A stretch of 64,000 nt of DNA from NCBI GenBank assembly GCA_002794785.1, contig NBBA01000002.1, positions 992,001 to 1,056,000 on the forward strand, given 5' to 3'. Shown piece by piece: positions 21,825 to 32,925 of the stretch. Under the pieces are notes generated by a model. The model was not told the DNA's origin. It saw nothing but the letters and a program-made list of their open reading frames with translations, and searched no databases. A program made the translations under genes and the position numbers. Source of the DNA: Coniferiporia sulphurascens (Eukaryota > Basidiomycota > Agaricomycetes > Hymenochaetales > Hymenochaetaceae). Within the stretch, counting starts at the first letter, position 1. Every line of letters starts with the position of its first letter.

Positions 21825-23139
21825 TCATGCGAGAGAGCCGGACGCACCCCCAATACTTCTATCGGGTTTGTCGACGGAGCATTTCGATCCGACTTCCTCG
21901 CCGGAGAGGGTTAAACTCAGCTCGATGTCCTGGTGTACTGCAGTATTATCATGGTCGTCCACGGGTCCCACAGTAAAACTAGATCCAGCCCTCCGTGACA
22001 TGGAAGAAGTCCGAGTCATTGCGCGTGTGCGACGCCTTCCATCAGGAAGTCTGACAGTGTGTGTGTTCTTCCTTGCATCCGGAGCGGAGACCGTACTGAA
22101 TCCATTGCTCTCCTCATGATTCCACGTCGAGCCGGAATGACCGAAGTTTGAGCGATACCAATGTGAGCTTGTCGTCCAGATTGTGGCGAATACGACGCCT
22201 AAGATGCTGACGTAGTTGTTTACCACCAAGACGTACGTCCCGTCTAAAAATGACTGGTCGGTTACTATCAGAACAATTTGGGCGATATTGAGGATAATAG
22301 GGAAGACGAAGTTTCCGAGGGCTATATAGAATAGGCCTCTAATTCGTCTGAGCGTTGTAGCTAAGGTGCTATTTCAGAGGCTTTTTACTAACTGAGAACA
22401 CACGGAAGTAACTTACGGTGCCTTTCCACCCATCCGGCTCTTCCATAGGCGTCAAACAGTCGTAGTTTGTATAGAAAAAACAGGGAGGAGTATCTGCGCG
22501 AGTGGTATGGAACGAACACGGTGAGTGAATGTGTGGAAAACCCTTGCAACAGAAGTACATAAGCACGTACGAGTTGTCGATAATTTGGAGCGTCCACTCT
22601 GCTATGATGTAGCGATTTCTAAACCAGGTCAACTCCCCGACAAGGAGTACTGAGCTTTTAGTGTTTGCGGATGCCTCTGTAAAGCTGTGTAGATAGAGCA
22701 CAACGGCGATAAACCGCCCACATTTCACAAGCATAGGAAAGGCGACAACTTTCAACCGATCCATAGGAGTCGATGTGTTTTTTGGGTAAAATGCGATGAC
22801 CCTAGTCAGGAGGACGGAATCTACAATCATGGGTGACAGGACTGCAGACGTAATTGTGGCAATAAAAAGCGCCCGCGGGGTACTTTCCGTCGGCTGAAGG
22901 ATTTGCTTTACTTCAAGAGCATCGTTCAAGAATGCTTCTAGAAGGCCTAGGACGCAAGCAAGAATATTAAGCATGAAAACTGGTGTCGTTCTCGATGAGG
23001 ACGTGGAGAAGAAAAATAGTAAGATGATAACTGGCACAAGCATAGATCCAAGAGGTGTCATCACCAAGATGAATGTCAAGGAAGGGTGGATTGCCGCAAT
23101 GAAGTTCAGGCCCGGAGGAGGACTAGTAATGTCGGACAT
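21825..23139 (-). CDS. Predicted seven-transmembrane protein
   Basis: Exons 23139-22571, 22493-22417 and 22360-21825 join in frame to 394 codons (393 residues). The first intron has a strong GTACGT donor and GCGCAG acceptor. Hydrophobic stretches are visible in about seven places: near the N-terminus (VPVIILLFFFSTS), NILACVLGLLEAF, FIATITSAVLSPMIV, CGRFIAVVLYLHSF, the exon 1/2 junction (DNSYSSLFFLYKL), YIALGNFVFPIILNIAQIV, and VNNYVSILGVVFATIW. A Ser/Arg-rich cytoplasmic-type tail of about 100 residues follows. The N-terminus is short and uncharged. This is the pattern of a family of uncharacterised basidiomycete 7-TM proteins; a receptor role is possible but not shown. No Ste3 or carbon-sensor motif recognised. 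Confidence 0.72.
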
Positions 23140-23731
23140 GATGAACAAACTGGATGTGCAGGCTCTGAGGGGAGGGACTCAAAGGGGTGCGTCTTGTGGT
23201 CGGTACAGCAATACTGCGTTATCAGCCTTATGCTTGAGAAAATGAGGGCCAGAGAGAGGAGCAAAAAGACTGGTTTCTGGGGACCCTGTTGAGTTTGATG
23301 GAACTCGACATAAGTTCACTGGACATCAGCATCCAAATCTTTTTCCGCTGATCGGCAAATTATCAACTTAGGCACTGCGAACTAGACTCTAAAGAAATAT
23401 GATCCTACTCAACTTCTCATCGTTGAGTTACACTTGTCTTAAGCCCGAAAGGCTCTTGACGAGAACCCTGCTCGGGGCCGGCAAAAAATGCTTTCTGCAT
23501 GCACACACGGTCGGCTGAGGGGCAACCCGAACGCCGATGGTCATATAGTGTTTGGGCCTATGGAAAGTTTTGTACAATCAGGTGAGGCTGATGTGGCGCG
23601 ATTCCCGACCGGTATAGTATCATGTCGGGGCTTGTATGTCCGGTAGCATACATGCACCATACAGCCTCGTTTAGCGCCGTTACGAAAGGATAAGATGGAA
23701 GCACAAAAGTTTTCGGATAACGACATTAAAT
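23140..23731. other. Intergenic upstream of the 7-TM gene
   Basis: Contains the promoter of the minus-strand membrane-protein gene. No other gene or repeat recognised up to the MITE. Confidence 0.4.
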
Positions 23732-24007
23732 CAGTGCTGATATCCCCTCCGATATATCGGAGGGGAGGTAGGGATTCCTTCGGGGATGTGCCTGAGGGGA
23801 TGTTTCATGTATCCGAGGTCACTGGACTCGGAGGGATTACAAGTTCATTAGAAAGTTTGGTAGAGGTTAACAAAGTCACTTGTCACGAGTTATTACACAC
23901 TCTATTTGTCAGTATTCGAAGACTTCTTGTCTCGCTTATTCTTTTCCCTCCGATATCCCATCCTCAAGGGAAGGTAAAGAAAATCTACCCTCGGGGATTC
24001 AGCACTG
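23732..24007 (+). mobile_element. hAT-like MITE, copy 1
   Basis: 276 bp starting CAGTGCTGA and ending TCAGCACTG, i.e. terminal inverted repeats with the CAGNG...CNCTG ends typical of hAT transposons; an internal palindrome CCCTCCGATATATCGGAGGG lies near the left end. It is flanked by CATTAAAT (left) and CATTGAAT (right), an 8-bp target duplication with one mismatch, the length expected for hAT. A second copy lies in opposite orientation at 62019-62310. It carries no transposase and is non-autonomous; the open frame across it is spurious. Confidence 0.82.
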
Positions 24008-24624
24008 CATTGAATGGCTTGTCGCTTGTGTACCAATTTGATAATAGCTAGAAGAGATTCTGCTAACCCTCTGGGATCTCTGAGTTATCGGCGCACTCGG
24101 TGGTGCCGGCTTCGGTATTTCAAGTTCATCCGCTCGCATAAAAACAGAGTTTAGCTTTTAATAAAAGAGGGGCTCGCGTCACGGTCACGCGGATGCGGGG
24201 GCGCGAGAAACCTTAAACCTGGTTCAGAGAATTACGTCACTAAGTCGCGGTGACGTACTCTCCGGAAGGAGGCTTTTCTCGTGGGTCGCCACATCTTCCC
24301 GATCGGCTAAATACACAACTCCGCTGGATGACAAGCCCCATTTGTAACCGTCCAAATGTGTATGTGCGACCCAGATCAACAGGTTTGTTTATGCCGGGGC
24401 ACGTACACATTTGAGCCGGACTAATGGTATGTACAGATAAATCTCTTTCCAGAGTCACCTAACATAAAGTATAGCTTTTTACAAAACCATCTTCCAAATT
24501 CTGAGAAGAGACGAACATTCTTATGATCCACTGGAGGCCTCTGGGTTGGTTGTACCACACAGCACACCCTCCTCACTGGTAACGGGGCTGTGTCGATCAT
24601 TACAGGGCCAACAATCGACCCCAT
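24008..24624. other. Intergenic, no gene seen
   Basis: Mixed composition between two transposable elements; nothing recognised. Confidence 0.35.
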
Positions 24625-25145
24625 GTCTATTGAATAGAAAGATCCGATCCCCTGGATCCGATCCTAGCATTAACAAGAGATATTTACATTATGATAAACT
24701 GATCCGACACCCTTGCTATCCGATCCAAAGACAACAAATTCACAATACAGGATTTTTTATAATAGCATTAGAAAAGGAGTAAGAAAAACAGGAATGAAAG
24801 GATCCAATCCATTAAGGATCGAATGCACAAAATTTGTAATGGTATTAGATTGAGTATTTAGAAGGAAAAATTGAAATGGAATTAGTTACTCATGCATGCC
24901 CCACCTCCGAGTCCTTCCTCCCCCCTATCCTACTACACGACCCGCGGACGGCCGGGAGACAGCAAGGGTGCCCTGTGAGCGGGTGGCAGACTGGCTTCGC
25001 CGCATTTCCTGTGTGCCTACACTGTGATCAGTTCATTAGCAAATTTCTTATTGTAGTTGATAATGCCGCTACAAATAGGGTATAGTATACCTCCTGTTAA
25101 TGCTAGGATCAGATTCCATGGATCGGATCTTTCTATTTAATAGAC
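24625..25145. mobile_element. Non-autonomous TIR element, candidate
   Basis: About 521 bp bounded by long inverted repeats. The left arm (24625-24677) reads GTCTATTGAATAGAAAG, then a GATCCGATCC block and CCTAGCATTAACA; the reverse complement of the right arm (25145-25093) has the same order with a few substitutions. Arms are about 50 bp. The interior contains degenerate GATCCGAT/GATCCAAT repeats and no coding sequence. No clear target duplication was found, so the superfamily is unassigned. It is distinct from the hAT-like MITE just to its left. Confidence 0.65.
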
Positions 25146-26929
25146 TGTGTGCACACCATGATGTCGCGATGTGGATCATTGGATTACTATACTGTGGGGT
25201 GCTTCCGTCAATATTGTAATAACGGTAGTTTGCGGCTTCCATTTGGCAACCTAGGAAGTACTTGAACCAAAATAATCTCGTCAGGAATCTGGATACACGA
25301 GGACCCCGTCACGGTAGTGCGGCGTGGTGACTCCAACATTGTATCGCCCCTATCTCTTCCGAGTCCGGCATGAAGAAATCTAAGCTATCTTTCCACAGCA
25401 TTCGGTGGCCGCCGGAGAACTTCCACGTATAATTAGCCTGCCTGTATATTAGACGTCTTAGGCTATATTGCGTTCGGGTAGTACTCTACTCACCTCTCCG
25501 GCCATGCCGATCAGCGCCGCAGCGCGACGGCCAGGACTCCGAAGAAACAGCGCTCTAGAGGTTGATTTATTGCTACTAGGAACGAGATAGCTATCAGAAC
25601 GGTGGCGGCAAACATGACAACCTATTGTCATATCCTTTTTGTTGCCTCCATGATAGCAAGTGTGTGCAGTCTTAACCTTCTTTTTTCCCCGTCCGAAATT
25701 CGAACTTTAACTAATGATAGTGGCATCACACAGAAATAAATCATTCAAGTTACGGTGATCGGGTGCGGAAAATTGCGGAATTTCTCGCACAAACAGGCGC
25801 CGCATCGTCTCCGACAAGCTCCTGAGTGAGAACTGTAGAAGCTGCACGGCTACTTGGATGGTAGCGGGGTGGTATTAAAGTTATACTATACTTACTTTCC
25901 TGCTAGTCCGCTATCGGATTCGGTCATAATGCGGTCCCGACTTGGTCCGCATACACGTAGTATAATTAATTAGTTACTCAGGCCGTATGTTTAAGAAAGT
26001 GGTATGACACACCATTTAAGCCACAAAGGCAAGTAGAGAGACGGTCGTGGTTGTGACCTGTCGAGGCTATTGAAGGAAAAGACTGGACTTGTGTATGACT
26101 CGGACTGAAGGGCTCAGATAGGAGTTTCAAGTTTGGTCGGCTGTCCTAGTCGTTCAACGGTTGTATTAGAGTATTTTAAGTTCATCTACCAAGCGGACGG
26201 GGATCTGAGGACCCAGGCGGGCCGGTGCTGATAGATACCGCGAGAACTTCACTATAAGACTCGACTCGGAGTGGAGACTTTTTATTTATACAAACTTCGA
26301 TGATGTAACTAGCGAGTTTCCAGGCTCTCATCTGGCGAGATTTGGCCTCAGGTCGGATCTCGGAGCCTACTACGGTTACAGTAGAACTTCAACTTAACAT
26401 GTATCTTTTATGAATTTTCACCAATCAACCGGTCGCAACCTGCACGAGAAGCTGAGAACCAGAGATAGGTACATTTTAAATGTACTGCCTGTATCCATTA
26501 ACGCGGGGCTTCGCAAACTTGGACTTGGTAACTTGAGGATATCAAAACTCATTTCCATCTACTAAGGAAGGATAGCAGATGATGGTAGTTTCCAGACTCA
26601 GAAAATATTAAACACAGTGGAGCTTCCGCGGCCGGTTGGCTGTTTTGGAGCGAAGGATGAACACCAATGTGTCAAGTCATTAAAATAGTCTTACTTCTGC
26701 TAAGTGAGTATCCCTAAATTTTAAGACCTCATCCGACAGGCCTCCTTTGGGAGTAGTTCGGGGTCTGCCGAGGACGGGACCGTGGCCACTATAATATATT
26801 TATTCAGATTCAAAAGACAGACGCCAGGGTACGCTACGATATGTCCAAGTCTCTCAAACGAAAGGTGTGCATAATTTGGAAAAGAGTGGTATCAATAGCC
26901 AGAGAACGTCGAGAGGCAGACTTCAAATA
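25146..26929. other. Gene-poor intergenic stretch
   Basis: About 1.8 kb without a supportable gene on either strand. Open frames are short with irregular composition. No RNA gene or inverted repeat recognised. May contain decayed sequence not identifiable by eye. Confidence 0.35.
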
Positions 26930-29001
26930 TTAACGACTTTTCTTCAAAAATTGTGCGCACTTTTCCCCAACCATGACGGCAGGCGCCTGAAGGTGCGTAG
27001 CAATAATTTGTGGAAAGATGCTGCTGTCTGCAATACGCAAGTTCCGCACCCCATGAACTCGAAGCTCGTCATCGACAACTCCAGGTTCTGGGTCGTTTTC
27101 GGGTGCCATCCTACATGTAGACGAGTAGTGGTACGTCGTCCTAGCCCACTTCGTGATATAAGCGTCTAGATCAGTATCGCTTTTGCTGGCAGGGACGCGA
27201 GAGTTAGTCATTAGATAACCATCCGCACATATTTCTTCAGCAAGCTTCATAGAGAGTCGCAAGGATGCCCTCAGTACTTCCCAGTCTGCAGGAGCAGTCA
27301 GCATGCCGAGGTCGCATTCTGGGGGATCATCCGGGTTGCTTGACTTGAGACGGACGGTACCCTTCGATTCGGGCCGAAGAAGAACGTTCAGGAATCCGTA
27401 AACGCCCTGGCTTTTGTCGAAGGGAACACCGGTGCCGTCATAAGCAATCTACATGAGGATATTTTGGTTGGTTACGGACGGGTACGTCATGGCTAACGCG
27501 CCTCTTACTGGAATAATCTCGATGTCCGGTATATTCGCGGGGTCGCGAGCGTCGAGCTGTGATGCAGTAGCTTGCAGGTTCGATTGTGAGTCCAACAGGT
27601 TGGCCCTCGCGAAAATGGCGGACTCTAGAACGGGTGAAAGGAGTAGTCCGGTTCCACGAGTCAAGTACTTCAGGAACTCGCGCATGAAAGTGAGGAACTG
27701 CTTCTCGACGGCAACAAGTGAATCTTCCATAGGGACATGGAAGACAATCGGTACAGCGATATGGTCTTGCTATGTCGTAGGATGAGATGCGGATGCTCCT
27801 GAAGAGGGAAGAGACTTACGAAATGTGACCCGACTCCTGGAAGATCTTTCAAAACAGGGATCCCTAAGGACTCGAGGTGCTCTTTAGTACCAACGCCACT
27901 ATACTGACATCGTGAGTATATGCAACAAGCACAGTAACGAGTTTTGTAACCTTAGTTGAAGAACATGCGGATTGCCGAGTGGTCCGCCGCATAAAATAAT
28001 CTCGCGTTTTGCGGCCACATACGCAGTCTTCGTTTGCGTCGATGCAGACTTAAGATGGACACCCTCGGCGCGTGGTACTCCGTCAGTACCAGGTTTGATG
28101 TCAATCTTGGTTGCAACTGTTGCGGTGCAGATAGCTAGATGCGACTTGCGTGACAAGGCCACATTGAGAGGGAGAAAAGCAGCGAAAGCCGACTGCCGAT
28201 ATCCTTTCTCGTTTATTGTGAATTGGGCCTTGGCGTAGCCAAGGGCAGGACTCGTAGAGGAGTTTATGTCCTCAATATAGGGAAATCCCAGCTTCTTTCC
28301 GGCCTCAAAAACCCTTATCAGAAATGAGTTCCTGAGCCGTCCTTCGCGAACACTAAAGAGGCGATCCTTACCGGGTGGATGGAGAAAAGTACATGTTCTC
28401 GTGAGTGCGAGTTGTCCACTCTCCTAGATGAACATTTGCCTTTTCAACGTGTCGGTGGAATAGCTGAGAGAGCACTTACCATCTCGACCTCTCTCAGGCC
28501 CGACACCTCTATCCAGGGTTCGTTCAGTGGCTTTGAACAATGGCAGGACATCGTCGAAGCTCCATCCCTTTCTGCCCATAACACCCCACGAATTGTACTC
28601 AGCAGCAATGCCGCGAGTGTATAGCATGGAATTTATCCTTGAGGTACCGCCTAGGACTTTGCCGCTGAAAAGCTCCTGCTTTCTGCCGCCAATAGCTTTT
28701 TGCGGAAGAGTCTCCCGCTTGTACGTTCGAGAGCCATCGGAGGCGAAGTCAGTCGAGAAGAGCGGGACCCGGGACGTCCACGTATCCGCTACATAGCCAC
28801 GTTCAACAAGGAGAACCGAGACAGAGGGGTCGCTGCTGAGTCGATTGGCAAGGGCGCAACCCGCAGTTCCTCCACCTAGCGGGAACACTAAGCGCCTATT
28901 CTTAATGTAATAAGACGTTGCCTACCAATTATAATATAATCATATTCTTTGTCAAGCAACTGGCAAGACCGTTCTGGGTATGGTGATGAGAAAGGCCACA
29001 T
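26930..29001 (-). CDS. GMC oxidoreductase (aryl-alcohol oxidase/glucose dehydrogenase-like), possible nonsense codon
   Basis: Six exons (29001-28926, 28875-28480, 28423-28372, 28313-27951, 27898-27820, 27769-26930) join in frame. The N-terminus MWPFSSPYPERS leads to DYIIIGGGTAGCALANRL (FAD dinucleotide fold), then LLVERG, GGTSRINSMLYTRG (GMC signature 1), GGPLGNPHVLQLSGVG (signature 2) and, at the C-terminus, TTYHYSSTCRM, LRVHGVRNLRIADSS and ATHLQAP with the catalytic-histidine region. There is no signal peptide. Family role: FAD-dependent oxidation of alcohols or sugars, often tied to lignocellulose attack. An in-frame TAG lies at 27451-27449. It falls inside a possible 69-nt intron (27475-27407, GT...AG, multiple of three), so the gene is either intact with a seventh exon or carries one nonsense codon. 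Spliced length 578 or interrupted 601 residues. Confidence 0.85.
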
Positions 29002-30652
29002 AGCAAGTAGACGACGGGGAAATATGTGGGAGCCCTGTACCCTTTATAAACGGCTCCGAGAAGAACCATCTTCAGATCAAGAATCAAAAGAGACCTATAT
29101 GAAGGACGTCCTGAAATGAACGGGAAACTTACGGCTAGTGGAACGATGCGGGTCGCGCAAGAAAAATCGGAACAGCCGGTAAGCATTTGAATTCCGGGTA
29201 CTCTTCTTGTGCCATTGCTATTTTTTGCCCAGCTTATTGATTCATTAATTTTGGTAAAAGCAAGGTTGGGAGCAAGCGCGCACCAACGTAAAGTCTCGAA
29301 CATCTCCTTTTGGTGCGGAGACTTCATAATATTATGTAATCCCTATTTAAGGTCTCTTTCAAGTTCCTTCCGAAGCTCCAGGGTTCTTCGCCGATATCGC
29401 CCTTTCCCGTTTACAACTGTGAGCATCTTGTTCGTGTCTCTGATTAGTTTCAGATCAGTCATGATGTTGCTTGTGGCATAGTTTCTAGAAGCTTGGATTG
29501 ATTTCCCGGAGGAATTAGCGACATCCGCCGCACCTAAGAGATCCGGTGGTTGACTCGAGCTTCACGTCTTTAGACACGACTGGAAGCTCTGTGTTTGTTT
29601 TACATATCAGAATATTAGGATTATAGACCGAGCTTAAGCCATTTCTCCCAGATCCAGCCCTAACCACGTATTAAAAAGGTCGTTGCTGTCACCATCACGT
29701 CAGTCAGCACACTGGAATCATCTCGGACGGGGACTTCGCTCTCGGATATGGAAAGTAAGATAACGTCGAAGTAAGTAGGACACTTGTGCCTTTTTTAAGA
29801 GACGCTTCGAAAAAAAAACACTTCCCCGACCATGGCCAACCTTTTGAACCTGAGCGTCCAGATCGAACGATTTGCATATCGGCCGGCCGCGTACACAGTG
29901 ATGTAGTCCAAAATTACCATTGATACATGACGGAGCAGGTGTAATGAATAACTGACACTGCTGGCGGCAAGATAATTGATATCTTCAAAAGCTAGCTGAG
30001 TCCGTTCTCTACTTTTAGCTACCGTGGCTTAGTATAGTCTTAACTCTCAGGTTGCCGAATAATGGGATATACAGTATGTATGTCTAGCAGGCGCTCAATT
30101 CTGACTGTGATCGTAGTTGGACGTTTTGGCGTTATAGTTCAAAATTCAACCTGACTGTGCAAGCTACACCCCCCTATCTAAAACCGAGGTGCGGCGGCTT
30201 TCTCGAACGTACGCCACTATCCCGTACATACCATCTGTTAGCCGCGGGCTGGTATTGCGCCGGGGGTATTTTCGCCCACCGGACAACCTTCCTTGATGAA
30301 GGGTGACCGGGTTATCCCTCCATTTCGTTCGCAGGCGACATAACGCATCAATCACGGTATGAATTGACGTCAGTCCATCAACACCGCCAAAATATATCCG
30401 CACGGGGTCCTTGACATTATGGGACGCTCCCAAAACCTTACTTGTCTTAGGCACGCCTTTCTATCAGTTTTTTTCGCCGGTGATGCAGGACTCTTTGACC
30501 TAGGTTTTTTGATGCTCGTTGACGAGCAAGGGCATCTGGCCCATTGTTACCAGTGTGCCTGATAGGGGCTTGAACGCTTGACATATAAATGACTTGATTT
30601 AAGAGAAGGGCCAAGCTCTCTGTCAGACGGATCCTTCGAGCTGCAGCTTACC
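29002..30652. other. Divergent intergenic region GMC / P450
   Basis: 1.65 kb between divergent start codons. No gene recognised on either strand; a minus-strand open frame overlapping the GMC start is a shadow of that promoter and exon. The right end carries the P450 TATA element. Confidence 0.4.
30582..30590 (+). promoter_or_regulatory. TATA box of the P450 gene
   Basis: CATATAAAT about 65 bp upstream of ATG 30653, the only TATA-like motif in the near upstream region. Inference from position and sequence. Confidence 0.45.
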
Positions 30653-32925
30653 ATGTCCAGCTTTTTGGAGAGTATTTCCCTCCTCGATCAATCAACGCAG
30701 CGATATGCTGTTGCCGCCGCGGTGACTATTTTCGCCATAGCCATGCTGAAAGCACATGGAGAGGTCCGTATTATCGTTTTTTATTTTTATTTTTTGTTTA
30801 GCTGTGTCCAACTATTATTATAGGATGAAGAAAGGAGTGGAGGTCATTACCCGCCAGTTGTACATATTCCGGTAAGCATGTTGTATGCTATAGTTGCCTT
30901 TTGAGGCGGGAAGTACTGAAACTAATTCGAAACTAGGAAAATGAAATGTTTCGTAATTCGAAAGTTGCGTACGAGAATGCTTTGAAGAAACAGGGGAATA
31001 TCATTGGCGTCCAGCGAAAAGGGAGGGTATGTATTGAAAAGTTTTTGTCCCTTTTCTCTTGGTAGTACTGACCTTTAGGGTACACCTCCTTCCTGAAGCT
31101 CGAGTATATCGTCAGTGACCAGCTAGCCCAAGATGTATTAACGTCAAACGTGATATTTAGTTTTGAAGAAGGCACAGCAGAGGTAATCATTATTACGTCC
31201 GTACATGCTGTATCTGATGGAAGTTTTACGACAGATCCTAAATTTGACTTATTTTCATAAGCTGTTTGGGTCGTTCTTCAGAGACATTGACGACCTGGTT
31301 AGGAACGCGGTTTCTGCCCGGATGGGCGCAATCGTGAATCAAGGTTTTTTCTTTCCATTGTACTTCCTTCTCCCCCTCCCCTTACCTTAATTCACTAAAA
31401 GTTGTTTCTAAATCTAGTGTTTCCCGTATTTGTGAAGCATGTCGATAGGGTGATGCCTCCAAGGCCTGAATCTAATTACCAAGTCTCTGGCAATGCATCT
31501 GTAGACGTCTTCGACCTTGCACATAAAAGTATTTCGGAAGCTATGACGTTGTCGATTCTGGGCTCTGTATGTTATTCATTTGTCAAGAACTGTAGTGATG
31601 CCCCGAGCTCATGAGAAATTTACTCTACTCTAGCACTTTGTCAACGACAAAAACCTTGCAGTAATTGAGGAAGTAGCGGACAAAATCGCCGTGCTTACCG
31701 GTCTTTATCAAAATACATCCAAATGGGCAAGAACTTTTCCTACCGTCTGGAAGGTGGTCACATGGTAAATCTTTCGGAACACAAGCTATAGCTCCTGTAC
31801 TGATTATACGCAGGATTAAGGTCATCTGCACTTCCATTTTTCCATTTTTCCGGATTTTAGGCCCCCAAGTATGGAAAGACCTTCGCCCGAAGCCGCACAA
31901 CCTCAGGGTTGCGACTTCGGTTGGCGACGATTACGACGTACGCTTTTATTACTCCTCCTAAGCCATGCAGAAAATTTTATGTACTTCCATAATACAGAGC
32001 GTACTCGAATACCTTGTTCAAAAGCATGAAGAACAAGAACGCAAGAGTTCGAGAATCTCGGCTTTCCTACGTATAATGTGCCTGATTTTGGGGTATGATG
32101 TTAGTAAATCCTCGTCAATGTACTGCCTGACGTTTTTTCCCAAGATTAATATTTGCCTCAGTTCACCAGACGTAAAAAATTTCAGGTACAATAGCGTCTT
32201 GATAATCTGCTAACTGCTTCCAAATTAGTGCATCGGTCTCTGTGTGGATTGTCTACGAAATTGCTACCCATCCCGAATATCATAAGGCTCTTCGCGAAGA
32301 GCTAATCTCACTTTCAACTGTCGATCCGTCGACGGGAAGACTCTTGGCTGGCTATGAAGCCTTACAAGAAGCGACGTACCTTGATTCGTTCATACGAGAG
32401 GTCCTACGCACGAAAGGTGATACTCTGAGCACTTGCAGAAAAACTACTCGGGACGTTACCGTGGGAGGCTTTATCATTCCCAAAGGTAATGCACGTATTT
32501 CTTCAGGTCGCTGGATTAATGATTGACTAGAGAGTGTGTATTTAGGACATATGGTAATTCCAATGGCTACGCTTTCGCACTTGAGTCCAGAATATCACGG
32601 ACCGGATGCTTCAAAATTCGTTGGTGACCGATGGGTGTCAACTGGAAAGCAAGCGGTTACGGTTAGCTCGTCTTATTTTCCATTCGGATTAGGGCGCTGG
32701 GCCTGTCCAGGAAGGGTCCTTGCAGTAGCAGGTAAGCTTATCCAATGGCGTGATCGTCGCATAGGTTACTAAACCCTTCGTCTAGAGCTCAAAATCCTCG
32801 CCTGGGCAATTTTGCATCGTGCGACTCCCATCCTTGAGGGTAATCGCTACCATATCGTTGACCCGCTCAATATTACTTCGGTGCCACCGCTCGGGAAATG
32901 CACATTTGCTCCGCACCAGGAGTAA
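30653..32925 (+). CDS. Cytochrome P450 monooxygenase
   Basis: Twelve exons (30653-30763, 30824-30871, 30937-31026, 31099-31182, 31235-31343, 31418-31566, 31634-31764, 31814-31937, 31998-32092, 32229-32485, 32546-32731, 32786-32925) sum to 1524 nt, 507 residues, the usual P450 length, with every junction in phase. An N-terminal membrane anchor (YAVAAAVTIFAIAM) implies ER attachment. The K-helix ExxR is SFIREVLR, the PERF-like region PDASKFVGDRW, and the heme-binding loop FPFGLGRWACPGRVLA with the axial Cys. The I-helix region reads LRIMCLILGASVSVWIVYE and lacks the common AGxDT; several fungal P450 families have such divergent I-helices. The substrate cannot be predicted. The intact frame across eleven introns argues for a functional gene. 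Confidence 0.92.

Noticed and set aside
23695..24051. A 118-codon plus-strand open frame
   Set aside because: It lies almost wholly within the hAT-like MITE and its counterpart in the other copy is not conserved as protein.
28929..29327. A 132-codon minus-strand frame upstream of the GMC gene, read as a signal-peptide exon
   Set aside because: ATG 29001 in another frame gives the conserved MWPFS...EYDYIIIGGG start and correct splice phase.
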